Below, piece after piece: positions 54,550 to 63,126 of a DNA stretch of 64,000 nucleotides; position 1 is the first letter of the stretch, and every line of letters starts with the position of its first letter. A model generated the notes under the pieces. It saw only the letters and a list, made by a program, of their open reading frames with translations, searched no databases and was not told the origin of the DNA. A program made the translations under genes and the position numbers. The stretch is from G963676655 sp963676655 (GTDB lineage Bacteria > Verrucomicrobiota > Lentisphaeria > Victivallales > Victivallaceae): positions 620,001 to 684,000 of the forward strand of contig CAXXKX010000005.1 in assembly GCA_963676655.2 (NCBI GenBank). The letters run 5' to 3'.

Positions 54550-57108
54550 ATGAAAAAAAGTTTTGTAATCTCCGCACTATTGGCCACATGCACTCTCTCT
54601 TTTTCGTCATTCACAAATAAAATATGTACAATCTATTCCAGTTCTGTCAGGAAGAATCCGCATGGAGCCTGGATTTCCACACATAAAGGGTCCACTGTCA
54701 CATCTAAAAGTGATAGCGAAGGACTTTGGTCAATGACGCTGCTTAACGGCAGCAGAATCAAGCTTGGGTTCAACAAGCATACACCTCTAAAGCTCACCGA
54801 TCTTCCAGCCGGCGCCTTGTTGAAACTTCAAATAAAGAGCACTTCGCCGGCATTACTTAACAAAAAAAATAAAATATCCATGTTATGGGAAATCCCCGGG
54901 AAAAAAAATTCACAAAAAACCGCCGTCGAATTCATCAATTCGTCGAAGTGGCAGACGTTGCTACTGAATTTACCAGACAATGAAAAAGACACTGCGTCAG
55001 CGATCAATTTTATCCTGTTTCAACGCGGAGATTATCAAATAACCGGAATAGACCTGGTTCGGCAATCAGAAATAATGCTCAATCCGGTCGAAAAAAATGT
55101 GTTACTGCACAATAAACAGCTGATTTTGACCGGTAAATCCACTCCTGAAATCAAACGTATAGATGTTATTCTTAATAATCGGGTTCTTGACTCCGCAGTT
55201 CCTGATAAAGGACTATTCAGAATTGTCATTGATAAATCCAAACTGCCGCTTTATCAGTATTGCTCCTTGACCTTGAAACCGGTCAGCTTAAAAGGAGCCA
55301 TGAAACCTGTAACGACAGATAAGTTTTTTGTTTTTCCAATCCTCAAAAATACCAAACTGCCGCGATTAACCGTCGAAAATGGTAAAATATACCGGAACGG
55401 TAAACCGTTCGGCTTTGTCGGCACTAACTTCACCAGCTTTCAATTGGGTCTGAGCAACCGCCCGGTCGGTTATGCCCATATTGCCGACGCGATCAGGGAA
55501 ATGAAAAGCTGGAACATTTCAGCGGTCAGGATACCGTTGAATGTCGGGCTTCTGCAACCGGCGGAAGGCGTATTTCCTGATGACCCGCGCTGGAAACTGG
55601 AATACCTGAAACACCGGCTCAAACCGGAATTATTCAGTTATCTCGAATATTTCATTCAACTAGCGGCAGATAACGGTATTTACAGCATCATCGACTTTCA
55701 CGGTTTTCCGGTAAATCCTTACCGTTATTTTCTCGGGGGCAATCCCGGCGATAAAAAGAAAAACAAACCGGGCACAGCTATCGCATGGCTAGCGGAAGAT
55801 TTGAAAAAGATTCGCAAATTTCCCGACTTCAAAAATCCGCGTGAAGTCAAAGCCCTTTGCATTACCTTTGCCTGGTTGGCAAAACATTTTAAAGGTAACC
55901 CTAATATCATGGGCTTTGAAGTCCCATACAACGAACCTCACGATGACTACATGTCGGTTCCGCAAAATTATATCAGAGTAGTTGAGCAGACAATCAACGC
56001 CATCCACCGCTATGACAAAGATCGTTTAACCTTTCAAATGCCTGCCTCATGGGGCCATGACAATGTTACCTGGAACGCTACCTGGCTTCTTCCTCGCGGA
56101 CTATCCGGCGGTGCTCCGCATTTTTATTTTTCAAACGGCCCGGTTCCGCTTAGAAAAAATGCCAGGAAATTCAGTCATCCCTGGCTGTGCCGGGATATAG
56201 ATAAAACCTTTGAATATGGAATGCGAGCCGTTCTGTTTCCATTCTCCACCCAGAAATACCCGGTATATAACGGAGAAAACGGAGAACACGGTTTTAAGTC
56301 GCTTATGCCGGAAACACCGGAAAACCAAGCCGTCTCATATATGATTGACGGCTCCCTGACGCAAGCCTATGCGTCTGGTCTGGCCGGAACCCTGCAATGG
56401 ACCTTATGGAACCATCCTCAAGGACACGCAAAATTTCGGGCAATTTACGCCAAGCACTATCGCAGGTTCAGCAAAGTTTTCGCCGCCGGACCGGTCGACT
56501 GGAGCAAGACGGAAGTTGCATTCATTCAGAACGCAGCGGCTGTTCCTATTCAGAACGGTCATAATTTTTCCTGTGTCCCGTTCGCCAGAATATCTTTGGA
56601 ATTAAATCTGACACCGGTACACTATATAACGGATGATTATCTCATTTACAGCGGCTTGATGCAACATAGTGAAGGATTGGAACAGGTATCTGCCGCCTCC
56701 TTTTCCACCGATTACAAAGCACTGATTGTCGACAAAAACAATTTGGATCAACGAGTAGTCAGAGCATTAAAGAAAAGTAGAACGCCTATTCTCTGGCTTG
56801 ACAGTGCCGACAAATTAACCAGGACAAATCTGGCAAATTTCCTTAAAAAAGCTGGCGTCTTAGTCAACCTGAAAACTCCTGCTGAAATTCAAATCATCAA
56901 GGGCCCCGAGCACTTGATTTTATATCGACGCTCCGGCGATGACAAGCTCCCGGTAAAAGTCTACCCTAGGTTAAAGCTGCCTGGAAAGTTCAGCCTCATT
57001 AGTGAATCCGGTAAAGAGATATTCAAAGGCACCGCGGATGAATTATATCAAAACGGGATAAAGCTTCATCTTTTAAGATGGCAAAGTAATATTTTCTCAA
57101 TAAAATAA
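54550..57108 (+). CDS. Secreted GH5-like glycoside hydrolase
   Basis: 852 residues. The signal peptide is MKKSFVISALLATCTLSFSS. N-terminal beta domains (about 25-270) precede a GH5-type barrel (about 275-600): AVRIPLNVGLLQP, SIIDFHGFP, the acid/base in EVPYNEPHDDY (Glu462) and the nucleophile region VYNGENGEHGF (Glu576 best candidate, Glu579 alternative). An alpha/beta domain follows (about 630-850), perhaps a beta-galactosidase-trimerisation-like Rossmann unit. It probably cuts a beta-linked polysaccharide such as mannan or glucan outside the cytoplasm. The third gene of the GntR operon, 15 nt after the pseudopilin. Confidence 0.82.
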   Translation: MKKSFVISALLATCTLSFSSFTNKICTIYSSSVRKNPHGAWISTHKGSTVTSKSDSEGLWSMTLLNGSRIKLGFNKHTPLKLTDLPAGALLKLQIKSTSPALLNKKNKISMLWEIPGKKNSQKTAVEFINSSKWQTLLLNLPDNEKDTASAINFILFQRGDYQITGIDLVRQSEIMLNPVEKNVLLHNKQLILTGKSTPEIKRIDVILNNRVLDSAVPDKGLFRIVIDKSKLPLYQYCSLTLKPVSLKGAMKPVTTDKFFVFPILKNTKLPRLTVENGKIYRNGKPFGFVGTNFTSFQLGLSNRPVGYAHIADAIREMKSWNISAVRIPLNVGLLQPAEGVFPDDPRWKLEYLKHRLKPELFSYLEYFIQLAADNGIYSIIDFHGFPVNPYRYFLGGNPGDKKKNKPGTAIAWLAEDLKKIRKFPDFKNPREVKALCITFAWLAKHFKGNPNIMGFEVPYNEPHDDYMSVPQNYIRVVEQTINAIHRYDKDRLTFQMPASWGHDNVTWNATWLLPRGLSGGAPHFYFSNGPVPLRKNARKFSHPWLCRDIDKTFEYGMRAVLFPFSTQKYPVYNGENGEHGFKSLMPETPENQAVSYMIDGSLTQAYASGLAGTLQWTLWNHPQGHAKFRAIYAKHYRRFSKVFAAGPVDWSKTEVAFIQNAAAVPIQNGHNFSCVPFARISLELNLTPVHYITDDYLIYSGLMQHSEGLEQVSAASFSTDYKALIVDKNNLDQRVVRALKKSRTPILWLDSADKLTRTNLANFLKKAGVLVNLKTPAEIQIIKGPEHLILYRRSGDDKLPVKVYPRLKLPGKFSLISESGKEIFKGTADELYQNGIKLHLLRWQSNIFSIK

Positions 57109-57199
57109 AAATCAAACGACTGTACTCACATAAAAAGGCGCGTTTATTATTTGCAATCAAATATTTACAATTTTTTATAAAACTACATAATACTTAAAT

Positions 57200-57228
57200 T
57201 TGACAAACTAGTTTTCAACTACTATATT
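57200..57228 (+). promoter_or_regulatory. Sigma-70-type promoter of the RAYT gene
   Basis: TTGACA at 57200-57205 and TATATT at 57223-57228 with a 17-nt spacer. A short inverted repeat CAAC-AAA-GTTG follows immediately downstream at 57231-57241. Confidence 0.65.
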
Positions 57229-57262
57229 AACAACAAAGTTGTCAACCAACGGAGGAAAAATT

Positions 57263-58246
57263 ATGTCAGGACGCGGAACACGCATGAAAGTCAAAGACGA
57301 AGGCTGCTATTATCACCTGATGAACCGTACCTCAGGCTGTAGAGGCGAAAAACCGTTTAATCGAGTCGATATGGAATACGGTTTTCGGCTGCTGCAGAAT
57401 CTCTGCGAATATTTTCTAATCGAGGTGATCTCCGCCGCATGGATGGGTAACCATTTCCACGTAGTCGTTTACGCTCCAGGGCCAGACGAATTGCCATCAA
57501 ATGAGGATATTGCTAAACGTCATAATAATTATTACAGCAGTATGTTAGACAAGTTCACCTACGCGCCAAAGCAGATGCCTAAAATCAACCCTGACAATCC
57601 TGAAATATGCCGCGAAGTTGGCCTGAAAATGATTGATATCAGCTACTTTATGCGCGCTTTCCAACAACGTTTCACCGTCGTCTATAACCAATCACGCGAC
57701 CGTATCGGAAAGCTCTGGGCCAATAAATTCAAAAGCGTCATCCTCGACAGTCGCAATTCCTTGGAAGCTTGCGTCTTATATGTAGAACTCAACCCCGTTC
57801 GAGCCGGACTAACGACCAATCCTGCCGACTACCATTTCACAACCTGGGGACGCTACTGCGGTACAGGCAAACACCTTTTTCAAGCAAATTTCGTCAAACA
57901 CCTCAAACAAAACATCTGGCATCGCGACACCTCGGAATGGACCGATAACGATCTTTTTAGCTATTTTCAGAGTGAACTGGCACGAATCGTTGCGGCGGAG
58001 AGGGGAGCCTCAAGTGAAGAGATATTTGAGGCGCAGGAACAAGCCAAACGCAAAGAATCGATGCCGGTACGTTTTCTGCGCCGCACCCGCCATTTCAGCG
58101 ACGGCGCAATTCTTGGGTCAAAACTGTTCATCCGTGAAATGGGCAGCAAATTCGACAATGCCAACCGCGTCAACAAAAAACAACTAAGTCGTGGCCTCGG
58201 CCCCGCCGGAGCAGTTATCTATTGCTTCAGAAAGCTTCAAGATTGA
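57263..58246 (+). CDS. REP-associated tyrosine transposase (RAYT, Y1_Tnp)
   Basis: The start at 57263 is used because GGAGGA lies 7 nt upstream; a TTG at 57239 is less likely. 327 residues. Y1 transposase landmarks are YYHLMNRTSG near residue 16, the metal-binding His-Phe-His in WMGNHFHVVV (His64, His66), and the nucleophile region ACVLYVELNPVRAGL with catalytic Tyr173. It is a single-strand HUH-type nuclease that in other bacteria acts on REP hairpins. The C-terminus is basic and longer than in the smallest members. It ends in a 10-nt convergent overlap with an AraC gene. Palindromic candidates lie at 9.9 and 59.15 kb. Confidence 0.9.
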   Translation: MSGRGTRMKVKDEGCYYHLMNRTSGCRGEKPFNRVDMEYGFRLLQNLCEYFLIEVISAAWMGNHFHVVVYAPGPDELPSNEDIAKRHNNYYSSMLDKFTYAPKQMPKINPDNPEICREVGLKMIDISYFMRAFQQRFTVVYNQSRDRIGKLWANKFKSVILDSRNSLEACVLYVELNPVRAGLTTNPADYHFTTWGRYCGTGKHLFQANFVKHLKQNIWHRDTSEWTDNDLFSYFQSELARIVAAERGASSEEIFEAQEQAKRKESMPVRFLRRTRHFSDGAILGSKLFIREMGSKFDNANRVNKKQLSRGLGPAGAVIYCFRKLQD

Positions 58247-59061
58247 CTATCATACCGATATTGCACCGGACTGACCCCGTATTCTTTTTTGAATATCCGG
58301 CTAAAATAGTATGGATCGTTAAATCCGCATAAAGCTGCAACCTTATTTACCGGCAACCCGCTGTTCAACAGATAAAATGACGCTCTTTTCAGCCTGATTC
58401 CGTTTAAAAAATTAATCGGAGTTTCACCGGTAAAATCTTTGAATTTACGGTAAAAATGCCCTTCGCTGCAATTTAGCTGTTTTGCAATATCAGCCATTAC
58501 GATAGTTTCCTGATAATGCTCGTTAAAATATTCCACCGCCTGCTGCAACGGAGTCTGGTCGCTGCTGCCGGCCAGCTTTCTGAAAAAATATCCGACCAGA
58601 TTCAGCAGGTCGCCGTCAAGCTCAAGACCGATAGCACCATGATTACGGGATGAAAAAGACCAATATTTTATAATCCGTCTGATCATTTCAGGCGACTTCA
58701 ATGAAAGAATCCGATCACGGGGCACCCCCGGAAGCTCGGCTGTAAAACCGAGCCAGATAGTATCAAGCTCGTGCTCCGCCGATTCGCGATGAACAAGTTC
58801 AGGAGGAATCAGCAGGATCATATCAGGAATTATCTGTATGCCAATTTCAGCCCAGAGAGTTCCGCTGCCAGAGATATGGGCAGAGAACTCCCAATGGTCA
58901 TGAGACGACATGTTTTTATCCAAACGAGTTCCACAATAACGCTCCACATATAACGGAGTCATTACCCGGCTGCGACCGGCAACACTACGGTTCCAAAGGT
59001 CGTCCTTAAAATATTCCAATTGCTTGTTTTTAAATATGCGTTCCATTCTATAAAATATCAT
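58237..59061 (-). CDS. AraC-family transcriptional regulator
   Basis: 274 residues. A cupin-like N-terminal part (SSHDHWEFSAHISGSGTLWA, LIPPELVHR) and the double helix-turn-helix (IVMADIAKQLNCSEGHFYRK, VNKVAALCGFNDPYYFSRIF, then GVSPVQYR). The ATG at 59061 follows GGATTATT; an internal ATG five codons later is possible. Divergent from the five-gene chain starting at 59368 and probably its regulator. Its end overlaps the RAYT gene by 10 nt. Confidence 0.92.
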   Translation of the reverse strand: MIFYRMERIFKNKQLEYFKDDLWNRSVAGRSRVMTPLYVERYCGTRLDKNMSSHDHWEFSAHISGSGTLWAEIGIQIIPDMILLIPPELVHRESAEHELDTIWLGFTAELPGVPRDRILSLKSPEMIRRIIKYWSFSSRNHGAIGLELDGDLLNLVGYFFRKLAGSSDQTPLQQAVEYFNEHYQETIVMADIAKQLNCSEGHFYRKFKDFTGETPINFLNGIRLKRASFYLLNSGLPVNKVAALCGFNDPYYFSRIFKKEYGVSPVQYRYDSQS

Positions 59062-59367
59062 AATAATCCATTAAATCAAATATTTTTATACATGGAAATT
59101 ATTTTTTTAAGTATTATTTTACATTAAATCCGTACGACGGATGGCGATATACCGCTCCGCTTCAAACTCCGCACGTTGTGCTACGGAAGCGGAGATGAAG
59201 CGAAAATAATAGAAAGGTTTTATTCCCCTTTGGGGCAAGCCGCGCATCAATTTTGCGCTCTCCAGCAAAACGGAAGTGCAAGGTCGGCCGGTATTGGGGA
59301 TAGCCCTGAACTAGAGTAAAATTTTTATTATCGATAAACTTGTTTAATTAAACCGGAAAGGCCAACC
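59062..59367. other. Intergenic region between AraC and the dehydrogenase operon, with palindromes
   Basis: About 305 bases. A perfect 9-nt inverted repeat CTCCGCTTC/GAAGCGGAG lies at 59155-59163 and 59186-59194, with CCG-TACGA-CGG just upstream (59130-59140) and a CCCCTTTGGGG hairpin near 59225. The GC-rich hairpin cluster in an otherwise AT-rich gap looks like an inserted REP-like element, close to the RAYT gene. Promoters for both neighbours must also lie here but are not obvious. Confidence 0.45.
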
Positions 59368-60366
59368 ATGAAATCAGCATTCAAGACCAAAGGCGGAAAA
59401 ATAGTAGTAAAAGACTTCAAACTGCGTCCTGTCGCCGCGGACGAACTAAGGATAAAGGTCGATGCCTGCGGAATTTGCGGCACTGACCTGCATTATGAAT
59501 ATGAAGGCGAAAATGATTCGCAGTTCGGCCATGAAATCGCCGGGACAATACTCGAAACCGGCAGTGCGGTAACCGGGTTTAATGTTGGCGACAAAGTCGC
59601 GCTCGACTCGGCCACTCCCTGCGGATGCTGTGATAATTGCAAGAATACTAAACAGGAGCTATGCACCCGATTAAAAAGTTTTTTCTGTATCAACAGTTTC
59701 GGTTTTGCCGAAGAAATGCTGGTTCCGGCAATTTGCGCAATGCACTATGACCAGTTAAGCCCGGAAGTGGCCTGTCTGCAGGAACCGTTAGGCGTGGCGA
59801 TCGACGTATTCAAGCTAGCTGATGTATCCATTGATTCCAATGTCATGATAATCGGGGCCGGGCCAATCGGCTTAATGGCGGCAGCTCTGGCAAAACACGC
59901 AGGAGCGCGAAGAGTATTCGTCAGTGACTTTAAAGACCGCAGTTCAAGATATGGCCTGTCCCAAAAGATAGGGGTGGACGGCTGGCACGATCCATCCGTC
60001 ACGCCGTTAGCAGAACATGATTTCGGCTGTGAGATTGACCGGATAATCGTTACCGCGCCGCCAGTAACGCTGCCTTCAGCATTCACGGTCGCGGCCAAGG
60101 GGGCGATCATCGCCTTCATCGGCATTGGCGGCAAAGGCAGGGAAAACTGTACTTTCGATGCCGACGCGTTCCACTTCAAAAAGCTGCAACTGCGTGCTTC
60201 ATTCGCATCCCCTGCCCTTTACGGACCGCTGGCCCTGCAATACCTGCGCGAAGGCGTGATTGATGGAGACAGCTTTATATCCGCCAGATTTCCGCTGGAC
60301 CGAATGGCTGAAGCGATGGAAGCGGCCGCCGCGCCTGACGCCCTGAAAGTTGTGGTACTGCCATGA
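59368..60366 (+). CDS. Zinc-dependent medium-chain dehydrogenase
   Basis: 332 residues. Catalytic zinc site: CGICGTDLHYE with Cys and the later GHEIAG His-Glu. A structural zinc loop is marked by CGCCDNCKNTKQELC. Rossmann motif VMIIGAGPIGLMAAALAKHA, followed by FVSDF, which suggests NAD. Family: sorbitol/threonine dehydrogenase-like MDR, oxidising a polyol or sugar alcohol. AAAGG precedes the ATG. The next gene starts inside its stop (ATGA). First gene of a five-gene chain likely controlled by the divergent AraC protein. Confidence 0.92.
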   Translation: MKSAFKTKGGKIVVKDFKLRPVAADELRIKVDACGICGTDLHYEYEGENDSQFGHEIAGTILETGSAVTGFNVGDKVALDSATPCGCCDNCKNTKQELCTRLKSFFCINSFGFAEEMLVPAICAMHYDQLSPEVACLQEPLGVAIDVFKLADVSIDSNVMIIGAGPIGLMAAALAKHAGARRVFVSDFKDRSSRYGLSQKIGVDGWHDPSVTPLAEHDFGCEIDRIIVTAPPVTLPSAFTVAAKGAIIAFIGIGGKGRENCTFDADAFHFKKLQLRASFASPALYGPLALQYLREGVIDGDSFISARFPLDRMAEAMEAAAAPDALKVVVLP

Positions 60367-61301
60367 CCGGCAAGGAGAGAATGCTCAAGACCCTCAATTT
60401 TGAGGAACCGGACCGTCCGCCGCATTTCGAGATCATGTTCGAACTTGAAAAAGAGGCATTCGGACTCGAATTTCCGAAAATGGCAGAATGGGAAACATGC
60501 ACGGCGCTGCATAAAGAAAAACTGATCACCCGATGTATCAATATCTATGAAAAAATTGTCGAGCGCTACCAATGGGATGCGTTGGCAGTATTTTATCCCT
60601 GGAGTGACCCGGACGGAATTATCGCCGCCAAAAAAGCGTTCGGAAACGACATTCTGATCGGCGGAATAGTCGGCGGCACTATCTGGTCAATTGAAAGCAT
60701 CACCGACTGGACCGAATTTTCAATCATGTTGATGGAAAATCCTGAAGAAATGCACCGGACCGGAGACAAAAGAACCGCGATCGGGATCGAGAAATTCAAG
60801 AAACTGATTGATGCCGGCACCGACTTTATTCATATCGTCAATGACGTGGCTTTCAACGCCGGACCGTTTATTGCGCCGGACCAGTTCAGCGAATTCATAA
60901 CCCCGCAATTGAAGAAGCAAGTCGATTTTATCAATTCACAGAAGACAATCCCGTTTGTTCATACCGACGGCAATATTGACATGATACTGGATGATTATTT
61001 ATCGCTTGGTGCAGCCTGTTTCCAGTCGGTAGACCCGATGGCCGGCATGGATATAGCCGAAACCAAGAAAAGGTGTTACGGCCAAATGGCGCTGATGGGC
61101 AACGTGCAATGCAACCTGCTTCAGGATGGCCCAAAAGAAGCAATAAAAGAGTCAGCTTTGTACTGTCTGGAAAATGCTTCTCCCGGCGGCGGCTATATTT
61201 TCGGTACATCAAACACGATTTTCAAAGGAATGCCGCTGGAAAATTATGAATACATGCTCGATATTTTTCATGAATTCTGCAAGGAACAGAGGAATCAATG
61301 A
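60363..61301 (+). CDS. URO-D-like protein (uroporphyrinogen decarboxylase/methyltransferase family), first copy
   Basis: 312 residues. URO-D family landmarks: TGKERMLKTLNFEEPDRPPH at the N-terminus, FVHTDGNIDMILDDYLSLGA and ALMGNVQCNLLQDG in the second half, then GGGYIFGTSN. True HemE is unlikely from context; the neighbours are sugar enzymes, so a role like the MtaA/methyltransferase branch or an unknown decarboxylation/demethylation is more likely. Overlaps both neighbours by ATGA. Confidence 0.85.
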   Translation: MTGKERMLKTLNFEEPDRPPHFEIMFELEKEAFGLEFPKMAEWETCTALHKEKLITRCINIYEKIVERYQWDALAVFYPWSDPDGIIAAKKAFGNDILIGGIVGGTIWSIESITDWTEFSIMLMENPEEMHRTGDKRTAIGIEKFKKLIDAGTDFIHIVNDVAFNAGPFIAPDQFSEFITPQLKKQVDFINSQKTIPFVHTDGNIDMILDDYLSLGAACFQSVDPMAGMDIAETKKRCYGQMALMGNVQCNLLQDGPKEAIKESALYCLENASPGGGYIFGTSNTIFKGMPLENYEYMLDIFHEFCKEQRNQ

Positions 61302-62335
61302 ACAAACTGGGATTAAGTTTAAACCTTATGCCGTCGTTTTACCATAAGCATCTTGGGGTAAATTATGGCGAAGGCTATTATTTTGACCCGGGCTACCGGT
61401 CTGAAATCGAAAAACAGGAACAGTTGTTTCTGTACGAGATTCTGGGTAAATATGGCGAAGGCAGTAAACATCCTACCTCATCGACAGATTTGATGATCCA
61501 GCCGGTCGATCTGATTATGGCGACTCAGGGGGCAAAAGTGGTGTGCCCTGATGACGCAACTTTGGAAACATGGGGCAATCCATGGTCCAGGCTGTCTATT
61601 GAAGAAATAAAGCGAATCGACCCGAAAGAAGCAGCTCATCACCCGATCATTGACCAAATCATCAGCCAATACCGTGAAATGAAAAAAATGTACGGCGAAC
61701 TGGCGGATATTTTCGGAATTAAAGCCGGTAACATGAGCATTCACGCACCTTACACAACCGCCCATCAATTGTGCGGGGAGGACTTGTTCTGCAGAATGAT
61801 TGACAGACCGGAAGATATAAAAATAATCTTCATGAAAATCTGGCAAATCTATCAGGCGGTTTTTGGTCGCTTCCAAAAAATTCTCAATGCTCTGGTTCCT
61901 CATCAACTGAACATGGGAGATTGTTCCGCATGCATGCTGTCACAGGATTTATATCATGATCTGGTGCTGCCGATAAATTGTGAGATTACCAAGGGATTTC
62001 AGAAAGTTAAATACCATTCATGCGGTGGATCAACTCATCTTCTAAACGATTTTACGGCAATTCCAAGGCTGGAAATTATCGAACTCGGTCCGGGAACCGA
62101 CTTTTCCGCCGGAGTGAGGCTCATGCCGGAAGTTGAAATGCGGCCGCTGGTTGACCCGGTTCCGGTCCGAAATAACTCACCGGCACAGATAACCGAACTG
62201 ATGGAAAACATTATCTCAGCAACGTTATCCGCACCGCAAACTCTGATTTGCGCATGGTCGCTTGACCGCGAAACCCCGATCAGCAACCTCGAAGCAATAT
62301 GTTCAACTGTAAACAAGTATCAAGGCCGAATATGA
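61298..62335 (+). CDS. URO-D-like protein, second divergent copy
   Basis: 345 residues, a divergent member of the same superfamily. It keeps a metal-type motif in VKYHSCGGSTHLLNDF and ends with a region like other URO-D proteins (TLICAWSLDRETPISNLEAI). The N-terminus differs from the first copy and contains YGEGYYFDPGYRSEIEKQEQ. The tandem may work as two subunits or on two steps. ATGA overlaps join it to both neighbours. A GxxN-type methyl-acceptor partner (corrinoid protein) is not encoded beside it, so B12 use is not supported. Confidence 0.75.
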   Translation: MNKLGLSLNLMPSFYHKHLGVNYGEGYYFDPGYRSEIEKQEQLFLYEILGKYGEGSKHPTSSTDLMIQPVDLIMATQGAKVVCPDDATLETWGNPWSRLSIEEIKRIDPKEAAHHPIIDQIISQYREMKKMYGELADIFGIKAGNMSIHAPYTTAHQLCGEDLFCRMIDRPEDIKIIFMKIWQIYQAVFGRFQKILNALVPHQLNMGDCSACMLSQDLYHDLVLPINCEITKGFQKVKYHSCGGSTHLLNDFTAIPRLEIIELGPGTDFSAGVRLMPEVEMRPLVDPVPVRNNSPAQITELMENIISATLSAPQTLICAWSLDRETPISNLEAICSTVNKYQGRI

Positions 62336-63126
62336 CAGGTAACACAAGAACAATAATCGACATTAAAGGAACCTACACAATTCCTTACATCGACAGTGAA
62401 ACAGGAACAATAATCGCGGCCATCGGCGACAGCATAACCGAAGGCTATCACGGCTACGGTTTCCAGCGGGAATGTCTGGATTTGAAAGCATCGGACTTTC
62501 CGAATGAAGCCGTATCAAAAGACGGCAGGAATTTTCCGCAGTTTTCCCCAACCACTCACATTCATAAACCGTCCGTCAACTGTATGCAGAGCTGGATGAC
62601 CAGACTGAACGACCTGTTGACGGAACATTACAAGAGTCCATTTTTAATAGCCAATGAAGGCTGGGGCGGCGCCAACGCGGGCCAATATCAGCGCATGGTC
62701 CGGAACGATGAAAACTGGCGAAACCGGATTGCCGACCTGAAACCCAATATGTGGCTGGTCCATCTGGGCGTCAATGATGAGCGTCTCGGGGTTCCAGTGG
62801 AATTGTTTTATGAAAATATGACCGAACTGCTTAATCTGTTGATCAAGGATTTCAACGCACAGCCTGAAACTATCTATCTGGCCCGGCCGTGTTATGATTA
62901 CAACGCGAATTTTGACCTGATGAAAGGTTATCTGGAAAAAATAAAATTGTTGATTCGGGATTTCGGAATCAATAAAGGCCCTGATTTCTATGCGGCGTTT
63001 TCCATCGACAAGGAAAAATGGTATGGGGACGATCCGGTGCATCCGAATATTCCCGGCACGGACTACATGGCGGAATTATGGTTTGAAACAATTATCAATA
63101 CTAATCTGAAAAGGAAATCAAAATGA
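62332..63126 (+). CDS. SGNH/GDSL-family hydrolase
   Basis: 264 residues from the ATG at 62332, which overlaps the previous stop (ATGA); an in-frame ATG at 62299 is less likely. SGNH blocks are visible: AAIGDSITEGYH (nucleophile Ser), NEGWGGANAG, HLGVNDERLG and DDPVHPNIPGTDY (Asp-His). No signal peptide, so probably a cytoplasmic esterase, for example removing acetyl groups from an imported sugar. Part of the five-gene chain. Confidence 0.88.
   Translation: MTGNTRTIIDIKGTYTIPYIDSETGTIIAAIGDSITEGYHGYGFQRECLDLKASDFPNEAVSKDGRNFPQFSPTTHIHKPSVNCMQSWMTRLNDLLTEHYKSPFLIANEGWGGANAGQYQRMVRNDENWRNRIADLKPNMWLVHLGVNDERLGVPVELFYENMTELLNLLIKDFNAQPETIYLARPCYDYNANFDLMKGYLEKIKLLIRDFGINKGPDFYAAFSIDKEKWYGDDPVHPNIPGTDYMAELWFETIINTNLKRKSK

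Noticed and set aside
60363..62335. Calling the twin URO-D-like genes hemE
   Set aside because: Sugar-enzyme neighbours, strong divergence of the second copy and tandem arrangement argue against a haem role.
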